NCBI GenBank assembly: GCA_030770545.1
Contig: CM061099.1
Span: 15,941,001 to 16,005,000, forward strand
Direction: 5' to 3'
Length of the DNA stretch: 64,000 nucleotides
DNA from: Macropodus opercularis
Lineage: Eukaryota > Chordata > Actinopteri > Anabantiformes > Osphronemidae
Shown here: positions 24,058 to 36,709 of the stretch, piece by piece
How positions within the stretch are numbered: position 1 is the first letter of the stretch
Layout: every line of letters begins with the position of its first letter
Notes under the pieces: model-generated
Databases searched by the model: none
The model's input: the letters and a program-made list of their open reading frames with translations, nothing else
What the model was told of the DNA's origin: nothing
Program-made: the position numbers and the translations under genes

Positions 24058-26298
24058 TTTATTCCAAGTGTCCAGATGGTTCTGGGCAGAACATGGAAAA
24101 CATCCAGCATTAAGCCAATCACAACGAAGGGGGGAGCATTGCATTCTTATAAAATATAGAGCTTTAATTTATTAGTCGGCAACAACAATGGAAAGGGAAG
24201 AGCAATTTACACAAGTCAATAACGTCACCTCTGTGCATTTAGTGTTTTTTCTAACAATGCAAAAAAAAAATACAAAACAAAAACACTCAAAAAGTCAAAG
24301 ACACCTTTTTTTTCATACCAACAAATTGTACAACCTTTCTTTGTTCTCTTTTTTTTCCTGGTAGAGCCCATGGTCTCATTTGAAGGAGACGACTGGGAGC
24401 TGTGATGAATTCTGGGAATGCAGACAAATTTCTAAACTGGGGGAGCAGATACAGCTACTCCTGTATGAATTATGGATGCATCTTCCCAGAGGCGTTTATG
24501 CAGACTTTCATATAGCCTGAAAAGAAGCTAGATGAGGGTTTATTAAAGGACTCTAAATGTCAGAATCATTAGAAATTACATTACAAGTTGTTCCAAATCT
24601 TCACTTTTTCTGTAGTTATATTCTGGTAGAGACAAAAACGCTGCAATCGTGTTTTTTAATAGAGTCGTTCGTTTAGAGGGTGAAGGGTAAAGAACCTTCA
24701 CTCATTTATAAAAACACCCAATCGTTAAATTCAAACTACACATGTCTATGTAATTAAAATGTCTTGTTAACATGTTTAATTGATACACTCCCCACACATC
24801 AAATGTTATTCAAACAACATTTTCATTTTATGCTTTGAGAAAATATACATTTTTGTCAGTGAAAAGCATAAAGCATCATATAGAGGCGTATCTAAGGAAG
24901 GCATTTGTTTACCTCATTTTGACTTTGTGAGAATGTCCCTCAGTCCAAACTGTCCAGTCTTAGAGATGAAAAGCAAGACGATAAAAACTAATAAAACAAA
25001 AAAACAAACAAATAAACCGAAAGAAAAAAAACCCAAAAAGAATACAACAACCACATATTATCAGATTTACAGTACAAATACAGGTTCATGCACACAATGA
25101 AAGCCAGCTTCTCAATATTTTGGTTAGTGTCACAACATTGTTACCATGCTCTGTTGTGTATATGGGCAACTTTTTTTTTCCACATATGCATGTCAAAGGA
25201 AGACAGATCAAAAGATATCTTGTGTGCTCAAACAGCTAAACGCTGCTGCCTGATCCGGCACCACCTCTTTGATCTTGAACTGGGTCTGTTAACTATACCT
25301 TGCCCAATTGTGTCTGTTGCATTTGGCCCATTCCAATGCCCCTTTCAAAGTGAAAAAATAATGCCCTGTGTGCAAAACCATGACCCTTTGTTACACCTCA
25401 CTCTCTTAAAATGTTTGCCTTTATAAAGAACCCAGACATGACAACAGATTTAACAGAAAAGCTGATGTGATATTGCTGTTGCTTTCATTTATGTCACGCT
25501 TTTAAACTGGAAGTCACGCAATTGAACATGTATGTATTCTTTTGTTAACAAATTCTTGTCTGTGTGGAAAAAAGGCATTATTTTCCAATCAATTTTCCAA
25601 TCAACAACAAAGTTTAAAAAAAAAAAAGGAGGCAAACACCAGTTTGTTAAAATTACAACGAGAGCGTAAAGAATTTGGACGACTGGTTTCGCAGAACAAG
25701 CTGCTTCGCTACAAAAACAAAGACCATATGCTGATGGTCCCCTTGTACTAGAAAGTAACTCCCCCCCCCCCGCTCCATAACAGTGCTGTGGTTGCTGGAG
25801 TGTCCACCGTCCTGACGCCGAGTCAAAGCAAGCAAGAAACAACAAAACATCCCATCACCATCAGAGAGCTCCTCGTAGCTCACCGCTAACAGCTTACATG
25901 CCTGAAAACACATTCCAAACAGTCGTTAAGGTCATTTGATGCGGACAGATGACAGTAATGACAGTAACAGCAACAATAAAATTAACATCAATAATAACAA
26001 TATTTGCCCCAAAAGGTATCTATACACAAAGAGCATGTTTTTTTTTTCTATAAGTACAAAGAAATCCACAGAATGATACTATATACAACCTACAATAAAT
26101 ACTGTGTATCATATATCTTACGGCTTGAGAGGATTTATGTGGGGTTCTGTTTGTAAGCCTCTTTTTTCTCAGTTCATCTTTCTTTTTTCAGGTTTGTGGA
26201 TTTTTTTATTTTTCAATGAGTCCGTCCCAGTTTTCACAGGATAGGGGGAAAGATGAATGAGGGTTCCTTTTTTTTTTTTTTACATAAATCTAGCCTCC
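24058..26298 (-). other. sema3f: sema3f 3' UTR (extent inferred)
   Basis: Non-coding, T/A-rich sequence downstream of the sema3f stop. Candidate AATAAA hexamers on the - strand occur at 26205-26210, 24538-24543, 24168-24173 and 24058-24063. The two distal ones give a UTR of 2.1-2.2 kb. It includes a C-run on the + strand (25761-25771, a G-run in the transcript) and long A/T homopolymers. Which signal is used cannot be decided from sequence. Confidence 0.55.
24168..24173 (-). terminator. candidate distal sema3f polyadenylation signal AATAAA
   Basis: This hexamer lies at the far end of the AT-rich downstream block, with an alternative at 24058-24063. More proximal hexamers at 26205-26210 and 24538-24543 would give shorter transcripts. 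Confidence 0.35.
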
Positions 26299-26751
26299 TC
26301 ATGTCTCTACTCCGTCCTCTTCATCCTCCTCTTCCCCTTCCCCATGATGCCGGCGGTTGCGGGGTTTCTTCTGCTCCTTGAGCTCCTTCAGGTCTTTGGC
26401 CTTCAGGGCACCCACGAGTGGGTCTCCGAACTGCCAGTAGTCCTGGCAGTACTGATTAATCAAGCTCATCTCTGGCTGGCTCAGGATGGTCAAGAGGTCC
26501 TTGTACTGGCCCGTGCTGGGGGTCCACTGGGTACTGCTGGACTGGGGAGAAGCGGGCAGCATTCCTCCTCCACCCTCCACCAGCAGGTTGTTGACGGCGC
26601 GGCTCGACAGCACCACCAGCTGCAGCTTCACCAGCGTGTGTTTGAAGTTCTTCTCCGTGGCTGTGCACTGGTACATGCCGGAGTCAGAGGGCTGCAGGGA
26701 CCGCAGGAGCAGACCCTGCTCTGTCTTCAGAACGCGTCCGTCGGAACGCAT
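26299..26751 (-). CDS. sema3f: sema3f last coding exon: end of Ig domain, dimer cysteine, basic then acidic tail
   Basis: 453 nt with stop at 26299-26301. It begins MRSDGRVLKTEQGLLLRSLQ and includes DSGMYQCTATEKNFKH (second Ig cysteine) and MSLINQYCQDYWQ (dimer cysteine region). The basic run QKKPRNRRHH follows. The human protein ends soon after RNRRHH; here eleven residues, nearly all acidic or glycine (GEGEEEDEEDG), then VET follow. The acceptor is cactgcag. Confidence 0.96.
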   Translation of the reverse strand: MRSDGRVLKTEQGLLLRSLQPSDSGMYQCTATEKNFKHTLVKLQLVVLSSRAVNNLLVEGGGGMLPASPQSSSTQWTPSTGQYKDLLTILSQPEMSLINQYCQDYWQFGDPLVGALKAKDLKELKEQKKPRNRRHHGEGEEEDEEDGVET

Positions 26752-28128
26752 CTGCAGTGAGAACACGCAATAATTACAGTCTGCAACTTCGTGGTGTGAC
26801 CAGTACAAAACATTTACACAGCTGCATATGTAAGTGAAAGAGATGCTCATAAAAAAGGTGATTTACTTCAGTAATACACAAATACATGCAGCAAGGAAGA
26901 TTAACATCTACTCAGATGATCCACTCACTAATATTTCATTAATTAGCACCAGCTAATTCCAGCATAGCACATGTACAACACCACATATTAATTTGAAGTG
27001 TTAATAAATGCTACCTAAGAATAATCTTCCTAGAATGACATTTAACACTTATCTTCAAAACCCGAAGTTTGTGTATATTACATATTAAATTCTGTCCTAA
27101 ATATTAGTAAGTATTAAATCTCCACACAAGCTTCATAAAGATCCACATAAAACGCCTTATAATAAATAATATAATTACAAACACTGTCAAAGGTCTTTTA
27201 GGATTTTAGGATGTCAAAGGAGTTTCAAAGGAGGAGGCGTTTTTGAGATGCTTCATACCTTCAGCTGAGCTACATAAATGTATTAAAACTGCTGCAAAGG
27301 TATTGAGAATTTACCTCATTTATCAAATATCACACTTGCAGCCATAGGAACCTGTCTTTCAACTTTTAAACCTTTAAGATGATGAACAAACCCCAATTAC
27401 ACTGGCCCTTTGTTCCTCAGTCAACTACCTTCCTCAACGATTATAGAAAGATTAATAAAATTAAATGAACAACAGAAGTTATTACGAGAACTCAAACAGT
27501 GTCATTAGTGACATTAAGGTTGATTATACTATTACACCCTTGTTTAGAATCAGATGTAAGTGGCAGCAGCAAAGTCTAGTCTCCCTATGGGCGTAGAGAC
27601 CATCCAACAAAATAGTTAATAAAAGAGAGGCAATAACACTATGTAGCTTCACAATAAAAGTTTAACTAGTGCCTCGGGGTAGTACATCATAGCAGAGGGA
27701 TTTTTCACAGATGCCCTTTATGCGTCCTTCCCCCCCAGAGGTCTGCGTAAGAAATCAGCCAACACTCAGTCAGAGTCTGAGTCATTTCATGATGATAATC
27801 GGAGAGAGACAACACTGGGAGTCATTCTTCTGAATGTATCAAACTACATGTACTTGATCTTCAAAAAGAAAGAAGCCACCACATCTAACATGATTGAAGC
27901 GAATTCATATGATTTATGTGAGACTTTATATATAGGTCAACTTTTCTCTTCGCACAACATGCTCACACACCCGGAACGGGCTCACCTCTTTCCTGCGGTC
28001 GCTGTTGTCTCTTTGTAAATGCCATTTGATGACGGCGTGTGGAGAGCGGGCCTGACACTCCAGGAACGTGCTGCTTCCCTCCACCCCGTACTGCACCATC
28101 TCCAGTGTGTTCTTATTGACTGCAGGGT

Positions 28129-28172
<44 letters not shown>

Positions 28173-31100
28173 GGAGGGAGGATTTCCATGGTAACTAAAG
28201 CACTCATTACCACCAGTTGCAAAACTTCAGGTATAACCAAAAGCAAATAATCACAGCAGCTTATTTCCAACCTGGCGTTGGCTGAAAACCTTGCGTTTGG
28301 GATCTTACCATTGGAGTTGAACCCTCGGCACTGGCGGATGGGGTTCCCGTACTTGACGTCCTGCCTCCGGCTACGTCTAAAGGGGTCAGACCAGTATTGC
28401 CGAATAAGGGGAGAAAGAAATATCATAAAGCAACAGCAAGCCATTCAAAGCCATACAACAATACACAAGGCCATTGAAGCATTGCATCCAGATGTAAACA
28501 ACCCATCATTATGCAGATACTGTATTTTAATGCTTCATGTGAGCGTAAGACACAACACCGCAACCCTCGTATTAGTATAGCAAGTACCCAGACACCACGA
28601 TGAACATATAAACATATTTCTTCATGTTATTTCGTGCCAACGCTGCTGTGGGTGCTCACCTCTTCTGCGAAGCCGTGTAACGGGAGCAGGACTTGCCATC
28701 CCAGGCGCAGTACGGGTCTCTGGCCAGGCAGCAATCAGCGCAGGCTTCGCCGTACACGTCACACCGGTGGAGAGCCAGCTGGGTCAGCCCCACCACGGAC
28801 GACACGTACAGCTGTTGCTGATGGGAGGCAACGTCGGGAAACAGGGTTAAACAAAACAACAAAGCTTGATTATGTACTTGTTTTTTTTATTTATGACGGC
28901 AAAACTAAGCGAAGCCCGGTGGATCATGGGAAACTTCTACACTGCTACACTACGCTGAAACATCTGAAGGGGACGGATCATCGGGGAGGACACCGAATTC
29001 AACTTTTTCAGGTTTCCATCATAATTTTATGAGCGGCTGTCCATCAGGCTGCGTAACAGCGATATAGAACATCAAGAGGAGGCCAAGTATTTAATCATTT
29101 TCAAAGACAACACTAAACTTTAATGTCTTTTCCATATTTCTGTCTGCATTGTCTCCCCTAGACACGCATGTCCTACGAAGAATTATGAAGGGAACCGCAG
29201 CTGCTCACGGTACATGCGGCTCGACCTTTTCCTTCCTTTCTTTTCTTTGCAAGGTGATTTGTCTTCTCTACGGCTCACGTGAGCGAAGGTGAACGTATTA
29301 AACTGTTAAAGGTAAATCTGTTGTTCAGACGAACTTACCCGTTTGGATGAGATCTTCATCGTTGTGATCGGAGTGGGGACCTTGGCAGAGAAAATGATTT
29401 AGTGCAGTATCTTTATAGCAGACGAATACAGAGCGGCAGAGAAAAAGGGGGTTTACCTTGAACACCTCTACCTCCTCCAGGACCAGCTCCTCCGTCTGCA
29501 GGTCATCGCTGGGCAGCACGATGACTTTCTGAACCGTCCCCTTGTCTGTGGACCACAATGCACTTCTGTCAGCTGCACAGCTGCAACCTCACACCCATCC
29601 GCCTGCCAACAGCCCCTTACGTTCCCATTTTATTTTCTCGCACACATCCAACAAAAGGGCTAAATCCTTAAACCAACTGGCTCCGCTGTACTCTTTCACC
29701 TCTGTCACGTGATTCAGCTAAAGCGCTCCTGGATGATGTGAGCCTCTGTTTGACGCAGTGCCACCACCGCGACAAACCACTTCATATTTCTGCAAAGTGC
29801 GGGGGGAATTCGTGAGATTTATTTGTCAGCGCAGGCCTAAAATGCCTCTGACAGCAGCTGGAAGGACACGAATTCCTCCACAGTGTCCGGGCCGTTGCGC
29901 ACAACCCCATTGGTTTCTCCCTCGTAACGCACAGATGAACAAAGGAGCCAGTTGAGAGGCGGCGTGCAACACGTGAGGGCTGCAAAGTGTGTGGTGGCTG
30001 CCGCTGCCTTCAGGGAATGCAGGCAAATGTGTAATCTGTTTTACACCAGCGGGCAAGATTAAGGTGATGGACGTAGTGACTATTTACCCCCCGCCCTTTT
30101 TTTTTTAGCTCCCTCCTGCTGTTTATCCATCCCTGGTACAAATCTCCTGTTGTTTACTTGATGTGAATAGAGCGAGGCCCAAATCCTTTCACTGGTTAAA
30201 GGTCCACTTGAGCACAAAAGGCAAGAATGCTTTTCTCCTAATGATACATGATCCTACAGGCAACAAGCCGTCCACTTACTAGGATTTATTTACAGGACTA
30301 TTTACTTCTGACACTGTCGTTCACCATTCTGACTCTAATTAAAGGGGGTTACGAGTTCACGCAGGCTCCACGAGCGCGAGTCGCTGAAAAAGAAGCCTAA
30401 TAAAGCTGTGGAGAAACTGCTCCTTTGGATCCCACCCATTTTGTTTTTTAAAATCAAACTGAAACATAAACACGGCGCCTACCGGTTCCTAAGAAGAGCA
30501 CTTCATAGTTGCCATCGGCAGCCGTCACTTGGTCCACCGTGATGGTGGTGAACTCGTAGTCCACGTTGGTCCGAGCCACCAGGGGGCGCTTGTGCATTGG
30601 GTACACGGCATTGTGCATGCCAGGGTGGTTCCTCATGAAGTTAATCACTTCGTCTGGGTAGTCCTTAGTAGACTTCATGTTCGGGGTGAATGTACCACCA
30701 GGGCACTGAGAAAAGAGGAATAACGGCATTCATGAAACCCACATGTGCATCTGAAAGTGAGGCTCGTGTTCAGTGTGTGGTGTCAGTATGAGGTGAGACT
30801 CACGGTGCCAGGGCGGGGGTAGGGGATCTTCCCAGTGTAGGCTACCCACTGGTAATTGGGACCCTCCTTGTGGGCAAAGGGTCCGTTGAAAACCATGCGA
30901 ATATCAGCCATGGAGTAGACGCACACTGCTGAGCCTTTGAAGACAGAGCTGTGCAGTAGAAAAGAGAGCAAAAAATAATAATTCTGTGTATTTATATTGT
31001 AAATGTAGTCGTCGTTTCTGTTATTATACGAACCCAGAGACAGAGAAGACGCCATAGATGACGGGATTTTTTGTGTCTTGTGTTGGCTGTATGTAAACAT

Positions 31101-34100
31101 CTCCTGCAAAACAAGAGAGAGCCCCCATTAGATTAAAAGCACAGCACAGCAGAAGCACTTCTCTTAACTAATATTTACACAGCTTTCACACAATCCAAGC
31201 ACTTTAAGCCAGAATAGGATCTACAGGCTACAGCCCTCCAGAAGGAAAGATGCACTGACTGAGACGCTTTATCTGATGAGCAAAGTGCATCATGGGTTGC
31301 GTGTGTGTCATTGTGAGTGGGACCGAGTGCGTCTCCAGTTTAGAGAGTAGTTCTCAACAGGCCTATAGCTATTTTCAGACAAGCACTGGGACCATTGAAA
31401 CCATTGCAAGACAGAGCTAAAGGAGAAGATCATAAGAAGATGAGACACATAAGCCGTGATAAAGACGGATTTATGCGGGTTATGCTATTCCCATTCCTCG
31501 ATGGGCATGATCGTTAAACCACCTGAAACGTCTGAGGACACAGAACATTTAAACATGTGGCGGGATTCTCATCTCCCCACGCCCGTAGTTCATGTCGTCC
31601 ACTTTGAAGGAAAGGAAATATCTCTTCTCTCCCAAAGGAGCATTGAATCATATTGTCTTAAGCCAATTCTGAAGGTTGGTAAATCACAAACGCTCACATA
31701 CTCTATCTTCTAAGGCTTTTACATTGGCCTCTGCCAGATTTAGACTGTCCCGCTGCCACTGAAGAAAGGTCCTCGCTCACAAATAAGGAACGGAGAGCTC
31801 AGTACACGGTGGGTGATGAGCCTCTCTCCTGTTGAGTACCTGACCTGAATACTAGTCCCAGGAGGCACATTTGCTGCCTACAATAGGACAAGGGCCATCC
31901 GCACAAAACACAGAATCTGTTCCCAACCTAGTTCTGCAGAGGGAGACAATTGCAGGGTACAAATGCCATTTAGGGAATGAAGACACTACGGATATGAGAA
32001 CAACTAAAAATATGAAGAAGAACTGATCAGGTATGAAAAAGGCACAATATACTAGTTCAGATTTATATGCTTCTATTCCCATTCAGACCAGCATGAGAAA
32101 TTGGCTGTCAGGCTCCTATGGAGACAGAATGAAACATGGAGGGTGTGAGTATTGTCTTTGGATCTGCGCTGCTGGGTTCTGGTCCAGTCCACAGAGAATC
32201 GCTACAACCATTTTTTTATGGACTGTCTACAACCATGAGCTCATTCCTCAGGAAAAGAATAAAGCGGAGAGATCACAGGCATTTTTTTTTTCTCCTTTAT
32301 TCCGCAGACGCTACCAGATTTCCCAGGGTCACACGCACATAACTATGCCATCTTCCACAGCTGCCACAGCTGGAGCAGTCAAAGCGGTCACGGGTTTGCG
32401 TAAACGCAGCACGACAGTCTGTCACGGGTGTCACACCACAAATGATCCTTGTCACGACATACAGCTGCTGTAGCGCAGAAACAAGCGCGCCGAGTCTGAA
32501 CAACACAAATGTCTGCGTATGCAGGAAGGACACCGCCGTCCTACTATAATCGGAACTCGAATGTAGTCGCTAAAAGCAGATCAAAGCCGCTGGATAACAG
32601 GGGGCTAAAAGCTGAATGATTGACAATAACATCAATAAACGCCACCCTGACCCATCTCCATCTCTGCTCTCTCGTTTTATATCATTCATCATCCTAAGCT
32701 TCTTCTATTCTTGCATACGCTATTAAGTTAAAAAACAAAACAAAGGTCATTTAGATATATGTTGTCAGGTAGAACCAATAAAGGTTACACACTCCAACTG
32801 AGTAAACTCCCCGAGTCCCAGACGTGCTTCGCCGTAACGTTGTTTGACAGAAGACTACCACAGGAGGAATACAGCTGCTCTAGGCTTTTCAGCAAACCTC
32901 TTAGTAACCATTTTAGAGACATTTTATTAAAACTCTTAAAGAAAGGGGAACCGTTTAAGCAGGTTTTCACTCAAGCAAGAGCTCTGGTGAACTGGAAACG
33001 TGTCTTGGCTTGAAACATACTTCTGTGCAGTGCATCTACGGTACAGGACCTCTTAGCACACGCCAGAATATACATGGCATGGCAGGTTTATGTTTTTTTA
33101 ACTGTCTGATTGGTAAATGTAGCACAAAGAGTTGTTGCCATTTGACATTGAAACTACCATCATTCCATTTCAAGTTATGTACAAAACAAACGGAAATGCA
33201 GAACCAACTAAGAAGAGGTGTTAGCAGGATGGTTCTGTCGCTTGTTCTGCATTTCTCTGTCTGCCAAATAATCAAACTTAATGGCCTGCTTTCAATGTGC
33301 AGTAGTTAAAGAGCAATTTACCCCATGTGACATTTTAAACTGTGGCTGTATTTAAACGAGGGAGACAGAAAGAGACGGAGCTTCCCTGGAGAAACAGTCT
33401 CACAGTCACATTCCTGTCGGTGATCCGATCTACTCCGCATCGGCCCCACATCCCTCCGCACACACCAGAACAGACGTCGAAAACGAAATGACAACTACAG
33501 TCATGGGATCATACGTGTCCTACACATTACACTGTGCTGAGTGGGGCATGGAATGGGAGTGGGCTGCCATGTGGACCAAGGACTGCGTTCTGGTGTGTGT
33601 GTGTGTGTGTGTGTGTGTTTGCACAAGAACACTCTTGGCAGGTGCTGCAGTGGAAACAGTCCCTGCAGAGGACTATACACTTCATATTTCACATGTGATC
33701 ATACATGACAGGAACTCCAAAATGAATATGTCTGAAATAAATCTAGTTGTGTCATATTTTGTTTAACCAATTTTCTTTGCCTGTTTAATATGTATTGTCA
33801 AAATGAATTACTTCACAAAGACAGCATTCGGTTTCTTTCAAAAAAAGTGTAGCAAAAGTTCTTGGCTAAAGGTGTAGCAGTAGAACGGATCATTTTGAAA
33901 AAGTGACATGAAATAAAACCTTTATTTCACCTTTTTGTGAGCTTGATTAAGACAACATTGCTTTGATATCTATATACCTGACATCTAAATTCCTTCCTTT
34001 TTAACATATTTTTGGATTGAGTTGAAAACTGAAACAGTCAATGATGGATTAGCTGATGATCAAAGAATTATTTTTGATGACTGTACAATGTAGTGATTAA

Positions 34101-36669
34101 TTGTTTCAGTGAGTTTACTAGCGACTCCAATAGAAGCAGGATTAGAAAGATTTTATGTTTAATAAGATATAAGATGTTTTGTTTTTTGTCCGTTAGGTAA
34201 AATATATTGTTTAAAGATATCACACCTTTTAATGTCGAGGCCAAATGATTAAATAATTGGAAAATAATCACTTTGCAGCATTTGCAGCCTTATATGTTCA
34301 GGGAGTAATCTGGCAGAAAAACTGTGACAGCCACAGAACAGACAAAAAATAAAATACACCACCTACGGGAAAAAAACCAAAGGAACAGACATCTCAGGGT
34401 TGGCAGCAAGTTTGATTGACATCTATACAACACCCCCGCCCACGCCAAGTAACATAAAGATCATCATTTCAGATGAGCGCAGGGAGAAGAATCTTAAAAA
34501 GATATCCATCAGCAGGTGTAAGTGTTTCGGTACTCACTGAGCTCATCGAAGTGTGTCTCCATGCCGTCGGCCCCCGGAACCGAGCAGATGAGCCTGGCCT
34601 TCAGAAAGGTGCTCCACTTGTTCACCAGACAGCAGTGGCCTCCGTCGTCGTTCTGCGTGTGAGAGGGTGGGATAAACTCAGAATAGTTGCTCCATCAATC
34701 ACTCACGCTCGCATCCTAATCTGCCGTCTTGGTGACTACAAACCCAGGTGGAGACAGGCGTGCACACAAACACACACACACACACACACAAATTCAGGAA
34801 GATAAAAGCAGGGAGAAGGGACCGAGATGGTAAACACAGTCTCATCCTATTTAGACACTTCCATCTGTGGTGGAGGGAAGCCAGAATCCATCCCAGTAAG
34901 AAAAAGATGAAACCAGTACGTGCTTTCAGAACCACCAACTATGTCATGTTCCTCAATAACAATATTACAATTGGAAGTTGGGACTGCGAACTTCTGATGA
35001 GTCCCATTTTATAAATTCCAATGTAATTCCACTATATGAGCTGAGTGTAGTAGTCTGGGCTAAGAACATCCAGATGTGTGGCGAAGTAAGACTGACACGC
35101 TCGGGTCTCTGGAGGCCACAGCAGAGCCCACTGAGAGGGGGATGAGTGTTTGTGCGCTGGGTCAGGCGCTGACCCGGCGCACAAATAAATACGGCGCTAA
35201 CAGCTGAGGCAACGGGCTCACATACGCCGCATTTTCTCATTCAGACATGGACTAAAGAAGTAGGAGAACACACACACAGACGACACAGAAGGTCCAGTGA
35301 GATGTTATCTCATTTGTATTCAGTACGTTTTGAATGGCGTTTTATGTTGGTTACACGAAATCATTTGCCGCTATGTACACTAAGCGGTTCAGGACTACCA
35401 GGGAAGAGAGGTCAGAGATCACGGGGACAGAGGTCAGAGGTCAGTCTCACAGACAGAGGGATGTATTGTAGACAGGAAGGTTAAAGACACATGTGGATTC
35501 CAGCACGTCAATGTTGACTAAATACGTCCTCTGGTCGTAAACATTCAAACATGCTGGGCGACTCACGTTGGATATCCACTTTTTTGGGGTTTTTTTTTTA
35601 TATGGATACTTTTCGTTTCATTATGTTTACATCCTAAAATAAACATGCTCCTCACTGTGTACACACCAGGCAGATGCGTCCTATACGGGACTGGGTCACA
35701 GGACTCTGGCCCATCTCGGAGGACTTCTCCCGGAAGAAGAAGTAGAGCTTGTCATCATTTCTCTCAGCGCTATCGGGGATGAGTTGCACGTGAATGAAAG
35801 TGGGGTCTGTAGAGAGAGGATATGATGAGATGCTGAGCCAGTGCTAGAAGGATTTGGGAAAACATGTGGTTGAAATCCTTTATAAACGCTCCCTATTTCC
35901 TGTTTATGACTTGTTGAATGATTTTAAACATACTGTAGGCAAACACTGGAATCTTTACAATGCAGCATTTGGAACAGTGTTTAGATTGTATTTTTAAAAG
36001 TCGAAGACAATTTAGGCTGCCTGGAAGGAAATCTCTTGTTTTAAGAGCATATTTACCATTCAGCCACCTGGAGTTATATTGATCTGTTCTCATGGCGGTC
36101 TTTGTCCCCAAAGTGCGGAAAATGGCCGAGTCTGTTCCCATAAAGTCAACATAGACCCCTGCATATAGCTCCCCATCTGAGAAACAGAAGAGAAAACGTT
36201 AACGCAGTGAACTTCCATCATGGACATTGTTCCAGCCCCACCCAGAAGCACTGAATCTTTTTATTTCAGATATTATATTTAGTTCCAAATATAATATCTC
36301 GAAAACCTCCTCAGGGTAAGAACCCCATCATGTACAAATCTGTTTACATTTGTCTAGACAAATCTGTTTAATGAGTTTACTTCAGACATCAGCCTCATAT
36401 AACAAGTTAGTGTGGCAATCTGGAACAGTTACTAAGTACTACTAACTGCTACTAATTACAAGGAAGTGATATTTTTCTGTAATTTTTTCCTAAGCCCCGA
36501 TTCCACATTGCATTTTCTCCAACAATAAAAGTGTCCACTGTGAAGATGGTTTTCTGTTTCAAACAAGACACCATTCGTTTCCTGTTACTGTCTCCATTGC
36601 AATTAGTGCAAATACACATAGAGAAATGGCCTAAGAAACCAATCAGCAATCAAACCTCCTTAAACAAGG

Positions 36670-36709
<40 letters not shown>

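Larger units (their letters stand above)
28818..30482 (-). other. sema3f introns 28818-29338 and 29546-30482
   Basis: These two introns flank the exons at 29339-29545. I saw no extra exon, repeat family or RNA gene in either. Confidence 0.65.

Noticed and set aside
26257..26760. 167-codon open frame on the + strand
   Set aside because: It is the antisense shadow of the last sema3f coding exon.
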